Made by a program: the position numbers and the translations under genes | Notes under the pieces: generated by a model | What the model saw: the letters and a program-made list of their open reading frames with translations, nothing else | Told to the model about the DNA's origin: nothing | The model's database searches: none | In this document: positions 24,828 to 36,072 of the stretch, one piece after another | Layout: every line of letters starts with the position of its first letter | How positions within the stretch are numbered: position 1 is the first letter of the stretch | Source of the DNA: Ichthyophthirius multifiliis | Taxonomy: Eukaryota > Ciliophora > Oligohymenophorea > Hymenostomatida | Length of the DNA: 64,000 bases | Direction: 5' to 3' | NCBI RefSeq assembly: GCF_000220395.1 | Contig: NW_004086873.1 | Span: 1-64,000, forward strand

Positions 24828-26228
24828 TCAACTATTATCTTTTTAAAATGTAAAAGTATTTCCAGACGGATTAACTAAATATTTTAATACGCTTTCCTAC
24901 GCTTTGAAATTATAATTAGTAAAGAACTAGAATCTATTCTTAAATAAAGGAAATACGGATTCCTTAATTTTAAAAGAAGAGCTTCCTATGTCATGTGATT
25001 AATCTTAAGGACTTATTAAACTAAATTTTCGATCTCTATTATCTTTGTCATATATTCCACCTTTTTTTTAAAAAAAAAAAATATATAAAAGTTTCTAAAA
25101 ATTTATATATTTATTTTTACCTTAATTTGTCATAATAATTTTTTTTCTCTCAACATCAAAGTTGCTGTAAAACTTAAACATTTTTAATAAATATTCGCCT
25201 AGAGTAATATTTTTTATTTCACTGACTTTATTATTATCTTTATATTCTTTTCTTAATTCTCTTAAAAAAGCTAAAATCATACAAAAAAGCAAAAAAGAGC
25301 CGATTCCACCAGTATATGTTTCATTTAAATCCCTTTATCTTAATATACATTTCATAATAAAAATCAAATATTTAATCTCTGGATATATTTATAAGCATTT
25401 TTATACTTCAGGTAATTATTTTACTCCATCTTCTTTATTAAAAGAAATATCAAAATTTGTTTAAGTTGACTTTTCAACAAACTTAATTAAAGGAACCTTC
25501 GCATTTGTTATGAAACTTATGTTTTCATAAATATCTTCACATGTTAAGACTACATCAGCAACTTTTTTATATAAATATTTATTTGATTCTCCTTCTTTTA
25601 CTATAACCTTTTTTTAAATATTTTTTGTTTTTGGTTTATTTTATAAAAATTACTATATCAATATCCGAGTTTGGTAAATATAACTTTGAACTAAATGAAC
25701 CGAAAGTTTTTACTTCACAATCTGGTATTACGGATTTAATTATTTAAGTTAAACTATAATTTATATGAATTTTAAAAATAAATATATTTTACTTTTCAAA
25801 TGATTTTATTCTTAACTCATGTTCTTCTTTTGTAGGAGCTAGGTATTCGGTTAATTCAATAATTTCATTATGCAATCTGTATAGGGGATTTTTAATTAAT
25901 AAAGTTTAATCAGATATCCATGGGGCAAGTTTTTTTTCGTCTAATACTTCCTTAGGGTTATTATCTTTTTGAATGTTTTTTTTATTTTTTCTTAATCTTG
26001 CTCGTCATCGAACAAAATGATATCACCTAAATCAACAAGATTATTGTTTTATTTTTTATTTTCTTCTATTTCTAATAAAAGTAGATTTTATTATTCTTTA
26101 TATTCATCAATTTCTGATTCTTCGTTATTTTTTAAAAATTATTTTTTATTTATTGTTTCATATTCTTATATTTCTGTTTCGTTTTAATTTTGTTTTCTCT
26201 TTTTCTCTTAGTTTCCTTGTTTCATCAT
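24828..26228 (-). CDS. TRF4/PAPD5-type non-canonical poly(A) polymerase
   Basis: ATG 26228 to TGA 24828. A 62-nt intron starting GTGATATC near 26,026 removes an apparent frame break in a poly-A run. The acidic Gln-rich N-terminus is followed by APWISDQTLLI and LYRLHNEIIELTEYL. Next come the nucleotidyltransferase signature FGSFSSKLYLPNSDIDIVIF (first two catalytic Asp about 25,655-25,670), then LKQRDLNETYTGGIGSFLL and a C-terminal region with SHDIGSSSFKI. These are the family hallmarks: GSF-x-LYLP-x-SDID, L-x-Q-R-D-L-N-x-x-Y-T-G-G-I and the D-V/I-G-x-S-S/F block. TRF4 enzymes add short A tails to aberrant nuclear RNAs for exosome decay (TRAMP complex). The intron before GGIYDKDN is a T/A palindrome ending in AG. 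An additional intron may interrupt the segment at 25,560-25,640. Confidence 0.9.
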
Positions 26229-27056
26229 TATATTTAGTTTATATATACTTTTTATTATAATTATTTTTATTTTTTGAATTCTTTATTGCTATTTTTATTA
26301 TATAAATTATTAGAAAGAATTCAATTTTTTTTTTTTATAAATATTAAAAAAAAAAAAATTTAACCTCGTAATAAATATTATGTATTTTTATTTTTTTAGA
26401 AGAATTAATTATATTTATTAAAATTATCAAAAAATTTACTCAAATAAGGTCTCAAAACAACAATAAAAATAAAAAATTATTTATAGATTATATATTTAAA
26501 TTATAATTTATTTTTATAAATAATTTATTGAATGCAATATCTAATTACTTAAACTTATTTAAAATTTAATTTCTTTAGATGCATTTTTAGTTGTAGAATA
26601 TTTCCCCCAGAATATAATTTCGAAATATTTAGTCTTTTTTCAATCTAAAACTACTTCAATTGTTTTACAAAACTGGAAATTTATTCTTTTTGAAGAAGAC
26701 CTTCTTTTACCTGCAAGCATTTCACTTTCTAATAATATAAATCAGATTCTTATTATATAGATGAATTCATTCTATCTAAACAATTTTTTCAATTAATTAT
26801 ACAAACCGCTTTTTATTCTTTAATAATTTCTTGTTTATAAATTTATTTTAATATTCTTTATTATTATTAAAATAAACAAAGACATAAATAAATAATAATT
26901 ATAATTTTTGTTATTTAATTAATATAAAATAATTCATATTACTCTATATTTTTATTAAATAATAATAAATATAAAATAAATATTATTATTTCAAATTATT
27001 ATTTATTAATAGTTATTTTATATTTTTATATTTAAGCAAAATAAAATAATATTAAA
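26229..27056. other. Divergent intergenic region with a coding-like fragment
   Basis: On the minus strand, about 26,740 to 26,545, one frame shows coding-like codons: SEMLAGKRRSSSKRINF, QFCKTIEVVLD, then after a TGA at 26,640-26,642 KKTKYFEIIFWGKYSTTKN. An alternative frame without that TGA is also open from an ATG near 26,775. A tiny 21-nt intron could bypass the TGA, but other introns here are 33 nt or longer. I cannot decide between a small gene, a relic and chance. Confidence 0.35.
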
Positions 27057-29600
27057 ATGGATTAAATCAATAAAAAACATATAAATTTATTTTTTCTACG
27101 ATTTAAATCAAACGATTTAGAAACAAAATATTAAATTTATCGACATACTCAAATGTAACTATCTTACGCATTTAATTTATTTATAAGCATATTTTTCGCA
27201 ATATTAATATATTTAATTTAATTAGAAAATTAAATAACACTTTAATGGCTTTTTGTATTTAGTTTTTGTATTTTTTCTACCATTTTAATATGGTTAACTT
27301 TCTATTTAAAGATATGTTTTTAGATAAACCATTTTTTATGGAATATATTATTATAGTTGGCTTGGATAGGAATAAGTTATGGATAAGTTTCTAACGAAAA
27401 ACTGTCATAAAATAATTATTCATAAATAATTATTTAAGAGACTATTTGTATTATAAAAGCACTTTCCATAGATTCTCCTAATTTCCTTTTGGATATTTTA
27501 AGTATTATTTTAAATAGATTACTTCCTCTCTTTATATATTAAGATTATTTTTAAAATTTTGAGCATTTTACTTACACGCTTTTTATTATGTTCTCTTTAT
27601 TTTTGATTTTTAATAGGTTTTTTTTTTAAAAAAAAAATATTGTTTTTAAATGTATTTTTTTTTTTTAAGATATATTCGTGAAAGATAATAAAGAATTTTA
27701 TTCCTTAATAATAATAGTAATAGTGAATGGTTAAATATAATAAATAAAATGTGTAATGATAAACTTATTATTATTAAATGGGATTAAAGAGCATACAATA
27801 TTGAATATTTAAGTTCAAGCAGTATTTTTTAAAAAATAAATTAAAATAAAATAAAATTATATTAGAAAGTACAAAAATAAATTAAAGTGTAAAAGATAAT
27901 GAAACAATGAGAAAGTTTTTCAATTAAATAAAACTAAAAGTCAATCCTAATGAGAGCAATAATAGCAAATAAACTTAAGGAAGATAGATTGAAACTTTTA
28001 AAGATTTTCTTATTTAACGTTGTATAGATTTTAACAATAATCAAAATTCGAAGAAAATTTCTAAATTTAAAAAATAAAATACGGATTAATCTAAAACGAA
28101 TATGTTAAAAACTTTTAAACATAAATTAAAAAGCAGATTGAAAAATATATCTAATTATTGTTTAGTTTCTTAATAACCAGAAAGTTTAATTGGATATTTT
28201 TATTAGGATAATGAAGGTGATAATTATTCTAAAATATTTAATATTAAAATTTGTAATTTCCTTTTCAATGAATAAGCAATAGTTATATCTATTGAAGATG
28301 TGAGCTATATTTAAAATATAAAATCATATTAGTAATAAAAGAGAACATAGGAAAATCTATTTTTGTAAACTTTAAATGAATTTAGGACTAAATTAGTGCC
28401 TGTAATTTAGGATATTAATGAGTTTGATAATGAAAATTTAAACGAGAAACAAGATTATTAATTGGAAAATGTTAAGTTTAATTCTTATTTGCTTATTAAT
28501 TATATTTATAATTTGTTTGATTTTTTTGCTATTAATTAAAATAAAAAAATTGAAATGAAAATGGAATAATTTTCTTTTAAATAAACTATTTGGGATATAA
28601 TAAGTATATTTATTAATTTTTAAAATATATATAAATATAAATAAATATATAAATATATATATATATAATATATATATATAATATACATATTTATTTAATT
28701 ATATTTATATATATATATTTATTAAGGCATGTTTACTGCATAAAGTAATTTTAAAGGTATTAAGTTTATATATTAAAATAATATACGAAGATAAGATAAA
28801 GTTTTTTCGGATTAAAGAAGGCTAAAGCAAATTTTAATTTCAACTCTTTCTATATTATTAAGTTAAATTAATTCAGGAACTATTAAATTATAAATTAGTT
28901 TGGATAAAACAAAAAGTAATATTTTAATATTATAACTATAAATATATTCTATTTTTTAAAATAATAAAAGAATGTTTAAAAAAATCAATTTATCCTAGTT
29001 TAAAGTTTGATTTATAATCATAAGGATAATAAATTAATGATAGTTCTTAAGAAATGTTACCTTTAAAAATACAAAACTAAGTAATAGAAGAACTAATTAA
29101 AAGATTAGGACCATATTAAATTAAAATAGAATCTTAAAATAATTTTAAAAGAATTATATTTTATATTTATGTAGATTTTATAAATTTAAAAAAACAGAAA
29201 AGCTTTAAAATATTATAAAAAAAAACCATGCTATCAATAAGAATAAATTGAAGTAGATAATTAAATAATAAACAACTCTCTAAATTAATAGGAATTATTT
29301 TAAATAGATTTAAATAATTTAAGTCAATCAAAAAAAAGGAAATCGTTGATTTAATAAAACTAAGAAACTATAGATTTGAATTCTAATTAAAAAGATGATT
29401 TGGAAAAAAATGAATCTTATAATTTTGATGAAGATTTAAATGAGAAAAAAAATACTGATTAATAGTTAATTTGTAAAGAATCTCCTTAATGTAAATATTT
29501 ATAATAAAATGATGAAAATTAAAAAATAAATGATTTGGAATATGATTATATATAATAAAATAATCATATAAATAAAATATAATTAATTTAAGAATAATGA
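27057..29600 (+). CDS. Membrane histidine-kinase-like protein lacking the phospho-acceptor His
   Basis: ATG 27057 to TGA 29598-29600. The N-terminus carries a FKSNDLETKYQIYRHTQMQ lead typical of ciliate membrane sensor proteins. About six hydrophobic segments follow (27,170-27,600). After an intron (27,617-27,670) comes a cytosolic PAS-like region. The dimerisation segment reads LNEFRTKLVPVI where kinases have H-E-L-R-T-P-L, so the acceptor His is Asn. The second helix YLLINYIYNLFDFFAI is normal. The ATP-binding domain keeps SDQRRLKQILISTLSIL (N-box position) and a degenerate C-terminal block LPLKIQNQVIEELIKRLGPY. An inferred ~120-nt intron (about 29,172-29,291) leads to a Gln/Asp-rich tail. 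It is probably a catalytically dead sensor or scaffold; the membrane topology and the loss of His are read directly, the role is inference. Confidence 0.78.
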
Positions 29601-29990
29601 GGAAACAAAAAAATATAAATTTATTGAAACATAACCAAAAAAACTTATTTATAATTATGTTTATATATATATATAAGGTTAGCTTATTAAATTTATTTTT
29701 TTAACAAATATATTTAAAAAATTTTAAAAATACACATATTTGTATTTTTTTTGTATATAAGTTATATATAAAATATAAAAATGTTAAAAAAAAAAATATT
29801 AACCATTTAATGAATAAAAAAAAAAATACAAAAAAAACATGACATATATATAATTAATTGAAAACGACAATAAATTTACAAAAAATTTCTTTTATTTTCA
29901 AATAATTTATATATTTTTCTTACCTTTCAACTTTATATATTTAAAAAAAAAAATTAAAGAAAAGGATTTAAATCATAAAATATTTGGTTT
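29601..29990. other. Convergent AT-rich intergenic stretch
   Basis: It separates the 3' ends of the plus-strand kinase-like gene and the minus-strand Alba gene. Nothing is recognisable besides A/T tracts. Confidence 0.6.
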
Positions 29991-30320
29991 TCAATTTTGT
30001 TCTTATTATTAATTGCCACCTAACTTAAATTCTTCTCCTCTAGTTAATTCGACCAACAATTAATGTGATTATCTTTGAGATTGCTAGTTAGCTAAATTAG
30101 TAGTTGTTTTAGCAATAACAACTAATTTTTTTTATTACAATTCAGCAACTGATTAGACAACGTTTTCAACAGCACTACCGATTCCACTTACTGTTACCTT
30201 TTCATGGTGATTTAAAGCACCTTTAATTCTGGTTTAAATTGTTCTTGAAGTTGTAGTTCTGCTTACGTTAATTGTGGAGGAATTGTGCTATTATCTTTAG
30301 TTTTATTATTATTCAGACAT
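29991..30320 (-). CDS. Alba-domain nucleic-acid-binding protein, 109 aa
   Basis: A single exon of exactly 110 codons from ATG 30320 to TGA 29991. A short Gln/Asn-rich lead precedes INVSRTTTSRTIQTRIKGAL, then VTVSGIGSAVENVVQSVAEL, LVVIAKTTTN and LLVELTRGEEF. The order I-x-V-S, helix with A-L, V-x-I-x-G-x-G-x-A-(V/I), V-x-x-A-E and a final beta strand V-E-L-T-x-x-x-x-F is that of the Alba fold. Alba proteins bind RNA or DNA; in protists they act in translational control and in RNase P/MRP-related particles. G+C is higher than in neighbouring genes, as usual for a well-expressed small protein (inference). Confidence 0.78.
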
Positions 30321-30807
30321 TTTTTATTTTATTTTTTCCTTCTTTTATTTAATTATATTTTATTTTTAATTTTATTATTTTTATTTTTTTAAAAATAAGA
30401 AGATATTTTATATTTTTATATCTAAATTTTTTTTATTTTATTTTCTATTAATGATTACTTTTATCTTTTTTTAAAAATAAATAAATAAATTATAATACAC
30501 TATAAATATTATTATTTTGGATTATATTTTTTTGTTTAATTCAATATATTTATATATTATTTTTTTTCAATAAATTGATTATATATTATAATTTAATAAT
30601 ATCTATTTCAATTTTGATATAAATTATTTAAAGATAATTAAAAGTATAAAATATATATTATATTTAATAAATAAAAATTAGAATAAATTTTACTTTAATA
30701 CAAAATATTAGAAATATAAATAAAAAATATCTTATAAAAGAAAAATATATTTATAAACATGATTTTATTTTATAAATATAAAATACATTCAATTAAATAT
30801 TTAATTA

Positions 30808-30846
<39 letters not shown>

Positions 30847-31100
30847 AAGAAAATAATTATTAATAATCATCCTTTTTTTTTTTCAATTGTCTATCAATTT
30901 TTATTTTCAAACATTAAAAAAAAAAATTTTTAAGTATTTATATATTTGCGATTTTTTTTTTCTTACTATATTTCTAATATTATTGATTTTTTTTTTTTTT
31001 GAATATTTTCTTAATTATAAAATTGAATGAATCTACCCACAAAATAAAAAGCAAATAAAAATAAATAAATTTAAACAAAAAAAATTAACATATTCAATAA
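30321..31100. other. AT-rich divergent intergenic region
   Basis: It contains an (AT)n microsatellite at 30,811-30,842 and several long T and A tracts. No gene was seen. Confidence 0.6.
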
Positions 31101-32941
31101 ATGAATTAATAATAAGATGAATAAAGTAAATTTAATAAATATAACCATTTTTATTTAAATATATAAATAAAAATTATTTTAAATATAGTATATCAATAAA
31201 TTAAGACGAATCTAAATTAAGAAAATAATCTTGACGGAAATATTTCTTCCATAAATAAAGGTAGTATTTTGTGTAAATATATTATAACTTTTTAAAGTAT
31301 TTTAAAAATATAAAAGTAGATAATAATGAAATATATAATTTCTTATTATTTGTAAATCCAACAAGCGGAGGAAATCAAGCATCGGATTTTTTAAAATTAG
31401 ATGTATTTTTTATAATATAATCTATTATTTAATAACTTTTTTTTTATTTTTTAAAAAATAAAAAGGCTGAAAAAATAAAATTCCAAATTTTAAAAAATGA
31501 GTAAAACATTGAAGTGAATACTTATTTCTTTAATTTAAAAAATGCTCAAAATAAAGAAACTGGTTTCAAAATATTAAAATCTTTAGAAAATAAATGTAAA
31601 AAAAATAAAACTAAAATAATATATATATATACAAATATAATTTTTTATATTTAAAATAAATAAAAATAGAAAAAGAAAAAACAAGAGTTATTGTATGCGG
31701 AGGAGATGGTACTGTTATGTGGGTTTTATTAGAAATGTTATAATATTAATGTGATACAAATTAATTTCCTATTGGAATTGTTCCTTTTGGGACAGGAAAT
31801 GATTTCGCACGTGTTTTAGGTATTTTATATTAATTAGAATAAACATAAATGTATTATCTATTATATAATAGGATGGGGAGGTAATATTTCAAATAATTTT
31901 ATAGGAGAAAATTTAAATGGATTGAAAAGATTAATAAAAAAATGGATCTCATCAAAAATAAGTTTATTTGATATATGGGAAGTTGAATTTTAAACATAAG
32001 ATGTATTTTCTAATTTTTGATTAAATAAATTTTATATATGTTTTTATTTTTTGAAGAATGGATATTTCGAAAAAATCGAATATGTGAATGAAAAAGCAAC
32101 AAAAATAAAGATGTTAGATAAAAACGGATAAATAATAAAATCAATAAAAAAACCGATGTCTAATTATTTTAGTATAGGAATAGATGCAAGAATAGGTTTT
32201 GGATTTGATAAAAATAGGACTTAATCCGCTTTTATAAATAAAGCTATTTATTGTTGTGAAGCCTTTAAGAAATTATTTATAAAAACAAATAGGATTAATT
32301 AAGTTTTGGAATCTTTAGAAATTTTAAATGAAAGTGAATAAATGTAATTAATATATATTTATTTTTGTTAAATAAATATATTATTTTTTAGTAAAGAATC
32401 TTAATAAATTAAAAAATAGTTAAGCAGGTAATATACTGTTTATACATAAAAAAAAGACAGTTATTAAGAATAAGGATTAGAAAAATAATTATTGAAAAAT
32501 GAAGAGTAGGAATAGTCTAATTATTATTTAAAGTGCGACCCAGCCTGTTTACTAATTTTAAATATAGACTCTTATGCTGGAGGGGTTAGCAATATATGGA
32601 AAAGTGGAAGAAATAAAATAGGAGTCTAATAATTAGATAAAAGTTAAATAAATTAAACTTAATTTAAAGAATAGAGTTACGGGGATGGTATAGTCGAGTT
32701 TATTTCATTTGATTCTTCTCTAAATTTAGGATATGAGAGATTATTTAATGGAAATGCTAAAAAAATAGCCTAAGGATTTGGACCGTTCTTGTTGAATTTC
32801 AAAAAAATCGAATCTGATTTAATCACTTTCTTTTAAATTGATGGCGAATATTATTCTGTTAATAGACCTAAATAAGTTATTTTAAAAAAGTTTGATTAAT
32901 TATTTAATGGATAAATTAAAGTCTTAGTAAATTAAGAATGA
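31101..32941 (+). CDS. Diacylglycerol kinase
   Basis: ATG 31101 to TGA 32939-32941, about 490 residues, with short introns near 31,261-31,316, 31,410-31,460, 31,595-31,665, 31,818-31,870, 31,998-32,055 and 32,342-32,400. The catalytic domain gives FLLFVNPTSGGNQASDFL, VIVCGGDGTVMWVLLEML (the G-G-D-G-T phosphate-binding loop at about 31,699-31,713) and PIGIVPFGTGNDFARVLGWG. The accessory domain gives YFSIGIDARIGFGF, LILNIDSYAGGVSNIW, GDGIVEFISF and FFQIDGEYY. All are in the family order. The enzyme turns diacylglycerol into phosphatidic acid. No C1 domains precede the catalytic domain, so this is a compact, single-module form. Confidence 0.95.
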
Positions 32942-33351
32942 AAGAGTAAAAATTATTCATTTGTATTTCAGATTTTTTTTTACTATTAAATTAATTTAAT
33001 TAGAATTGATATTAAAGATTATTTTATAAAAATAAAATACTATTAAAAAAATGCTTTAAGAATATAAATATATAGATAATTAATATATATACTCTTATGT
33101 TTTTTTTTTTTATTATTATAAATATATTACTTTATTAGCATTGCTTTTTTTATTTTTTTCTGTATTTTTTTTAAAAAAAAACTCAATTAAAGAAAAAAAA
33201 GGGCATTAATCCGTTTTTTCTCTCCTTTTTTTTTTTTGTCGATTGAGTTCTTAAAAATCATAAAAAATAAATAAAAATAAACCATGCTATAAAGTAATAT
33301 ATTTAAATATTTAAATAATATTTGAATCATATATATAAGTTTAATTTTTAT
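32942..33351. other. Convergent intergenic region with a hairpin-forming inverted repeat
   Basis: Between the 3' ends of the DGK and CAF-1 genes. At 33,180-33,249 an 8-nt perfect inverted repeat (AACTCAAT/ATTGAGTT) flanks A-rich and T-rich arms, and a T8/A9 palindrome sits just before it at 33,165-33,181. It could fold as an RNA hairpin at the two 3' ends. Confidence 0.5.
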
Positions 33352-33491
33352 TCAAAATTATTATTTTTTAAAGAGATCAAATAATTTTAATTATTTTTAT
33401 TATTTAGAGTTTTTATTTATATCAATATTATTATTAATATTATTATTTATATTATTATTAATATTATTATTAATATTAATATTATTACTAA

Positions 33492-33522
<31 letters not shown>

Positions 33523-35562
33523 GTTTGTATTATTTTTATTATTTTCATCATTTTTCTATACTTATTTTTATTATTTATTCTATTCAATTTATAAATTTTT
33601 AAAAATTTAGAGTTCGTTTTCATCAAAATTCATATTTTCAATAATTTATTAATAAACTTTCCATTTTTTCTAAACAAGATCTTTTTATGCGATTTATTTA
33701 AGTTTCTTTTCAATCGCATATTTCGAGAAATCTTTAAAAACTGAATTTTTTTAAATTTATTCAATTAAAATTCTCTTTGTCAATAAACTTCCTTCACATA
33801 AAAAAATAAAACTTTTTAACTTTTCATTATTCCATAAATTTTCGGTATTATTTACATTATTTTATATATTATTATTTCTATTTACAATTTTTTATAAAGT
33901 CAAAGGAAAATCCTCTTGATCTTAATACTTTTTTATTTAATAAATCTATAAAAAGTTTTTGACATCCTCAGTTTAATCTTTTTATTAAAAAATGTACATC
34001 TATCCTGAAAAATTAAATTTAAGAAAATTAATATCGTTTTAATTCACTATCTCATTATCACTATCTAAACCTTCATGTGATAAATAACCATCAGAAACGA
34101 CGAATTTTTAATCTGATTAATCGCTATCCTCTAGTTCTTCCTCTTCTATTTCGCTTTTGTCTTCATTATCGATATTTTCAGCGTTTATTTCCTATAGTTC
34201 ATCTTCTGTTTCTAGATCGTATTCTATTAACTAATCGTCTTTTGAAAGGAAGTTTTTCGGATTAATAAATTTACTAGTTTAGCTAAAAATGACGTTTTTA
34301 TATTGTTTAATGTAATCGTGTATGGTTACTAATATTTTTCTTTTTTTTTGATTATTTTTACTATTTTTTAAATCTTTCCATTATTTCAAACTAGAATTTT
34401 TGACAATTTAAAGAATTTCTTGCTTTTCGAATTTTTCCTTCATTAAAAGTGCAGATTGACATTAGAGAGTGTTTTTTTATAAAGAGCCTATTTTTCTTAA
34501 CAAATCGATTTATTTATTTTCTTCTTCTTTTATTAATTTTTATTGGGATTAATTATTATTTATTGTTGTTTTTTTATTGAAAAAATTTAATAAAGATTTT
34601 TAGTTATTATTTTCAGTTTTTTTTTATGTGCTTTCTTCTTATTTTTTAATTTCTTCCTTTTTGTTAATTTCTTCTTTTTTATTATTCTCTTCTTTTTATT
34701 TTTCTTCTATTTTTTTTTCTTATTTTTTTTATTTTTTTTAAGTTGTTTTTTCTTCGTTTTCTTTTATCTTTTTTTAAATTTCAAAATTATTTTAATTTTA
34801 AGATAAACTTTCACTTTCTTCTTTTATAATTTAATTTTATTTTTCATTTTTAATTTTCGGTTTATTTGCTTTTGCTCTTGAATATAAACCAAAACTTTCG
34901 TCTTCATTTTTTCCTTTTTCTATTGATTTTATTAATCTGTCTAAATTTTTCAATAACAATTAATGATATCTTCTATTTTTATGTATAAATTCGATTTCTT
35001 CTATATTTCCATTATTATTTAAATACTAGATTTCTTTTACTTCCCATATATCATGTTATCCTATTTGTATTTTTTCACTATTTTAATACGTTTGAATTAT
35101 ATTTAGAATGTCCTTAGTAAATTTTTGCGAATAATTTTTTTTCTCGGCGGACTGTAAAATTATATCTCTGAAAAAATCGATATCTTTTTACTTGAAATAA
35201 TTTATTGTTGGAAAATTAGATAATATATATTGCCTTATTAACATACTTAATTATATTATATCGTTTTCTTGGCCATTTTTGCCCTCTATTAACCACAAAG
35301 TGCTTATTTTTATTATTTCTTTTGATAAAGAATTTATGGTTTCTTCTTATTCGGGCGTTTTTTGTTCTACTTACAGAAGATTTTCAAGTTATTCAAGTTT
35401 CGGGTCAAATATTTATTTAGGAGTTTCGGTTAGGGGAGGAGATTGGGAAATACCAATCATTAATAGTTAACTTAATTCGGATATATATTCAAATTTTTTT
35501 TATTACCAATATGCATTTTTATCAAATTATTAATTAGTTTATTCAGGAAATTCTTATTCCAT
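33352..35562 (-). CDS. CHAF1A: CAF-1 large subunit (p150/CHAF1A-like), 736 aa
   Basis: A single exon of exactly 737 codons from ATG 35562 to TGA 33352. The N-terminal ~230 residues are helical. They are followed by a highly charged Lys/Glu/Gln (KER-like) region and then a PCNA-interacting box QKSLLNFF (about residue 320, near 34,600). The diagnostic block follows: KNVIFSQTSKFINPKNF, then YDLETEDELQEIN, a strongly acidic run, and KFVVSDGYLSHEGLDSD near residue 490, matching the E/D region and x-V-P-x-G-Y-L-S-x-x-E of CAF-1 p150. The tail contains an Asn-rich run encoded by AAT repeats at 33,425-33,535. CAF-1 deposits H3-H4 behind replication forks. Confidence 0.92.
33425..33535 (-). repeat. 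Trinucleotide-rich run coding poly-Asn/Ile in the CAF-1 tail
   Basis: Alternating AAT/ATT units on the coding strand give a low-complexity Asn/Ile segment before the last 15 residues. Confidence 0.8.
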
Positions 35563-36072
35563 TTTTTTGTTAATTTTTTTTTACCTTCTTTTTGATTTTT
35601 TATTAGTAATAAAATTTTATTTTTTATTATTTATTTTTCTTATTGGTTTCTTTTTCCGCCTTATTAAGATTTACCGCTTATTTAGTTTAAATATAAAAAA
35701 TTATTAAATGATTATTAATATTTTTATTTAAATATATTATATAAAAAATAGACTTATTTGAAAAATATTAATTTTATATTTTTTTAAATTTATTTTTATA
35801 ATTTATATAATAACATGTATTAAATAGTTTAATATATACAGAAGCACTATTAAAAACCTTTTATAAAAGCATAATTTTTTTTATTATCAAAAAAGTTAAT
35901 TAAAATTATAAATTAAGTTTAAAAAAAGTGTTTTTTTGTTAAAAATAAGAAAAAATATTTAAATCAAATAAAAAAATAAATAAAAAAAACAATATAAATA
36001 AGTAACAAAAAATTAATTAAAGCAATAAATATTAATTTAAGATTAAAAAGAATCTTTATAAATTAAAATATT
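35563..36072. other. AT-rich intergenic stretch
   Basis: 5' flank of the CAF-1 gene and 3' flank of the poly(A) polymerase gene. No further gene was seen. Confidence 0.6.

Noticed and set aside
25966-26030. Apparent one-base frameshift at a poly-A run in the TRF4-type gene
   Set aside because: A 62-nt intron starting GTGATATC and ending AAAAAG restores phase exactly (VDL-DNNPKEVL).
29172-29291. Apparent frameshift at a nine-A run near the end of the kinase-like gene
   Set aside because: An intron from GTAGATTTT to AATAG joins the two frames in phase.
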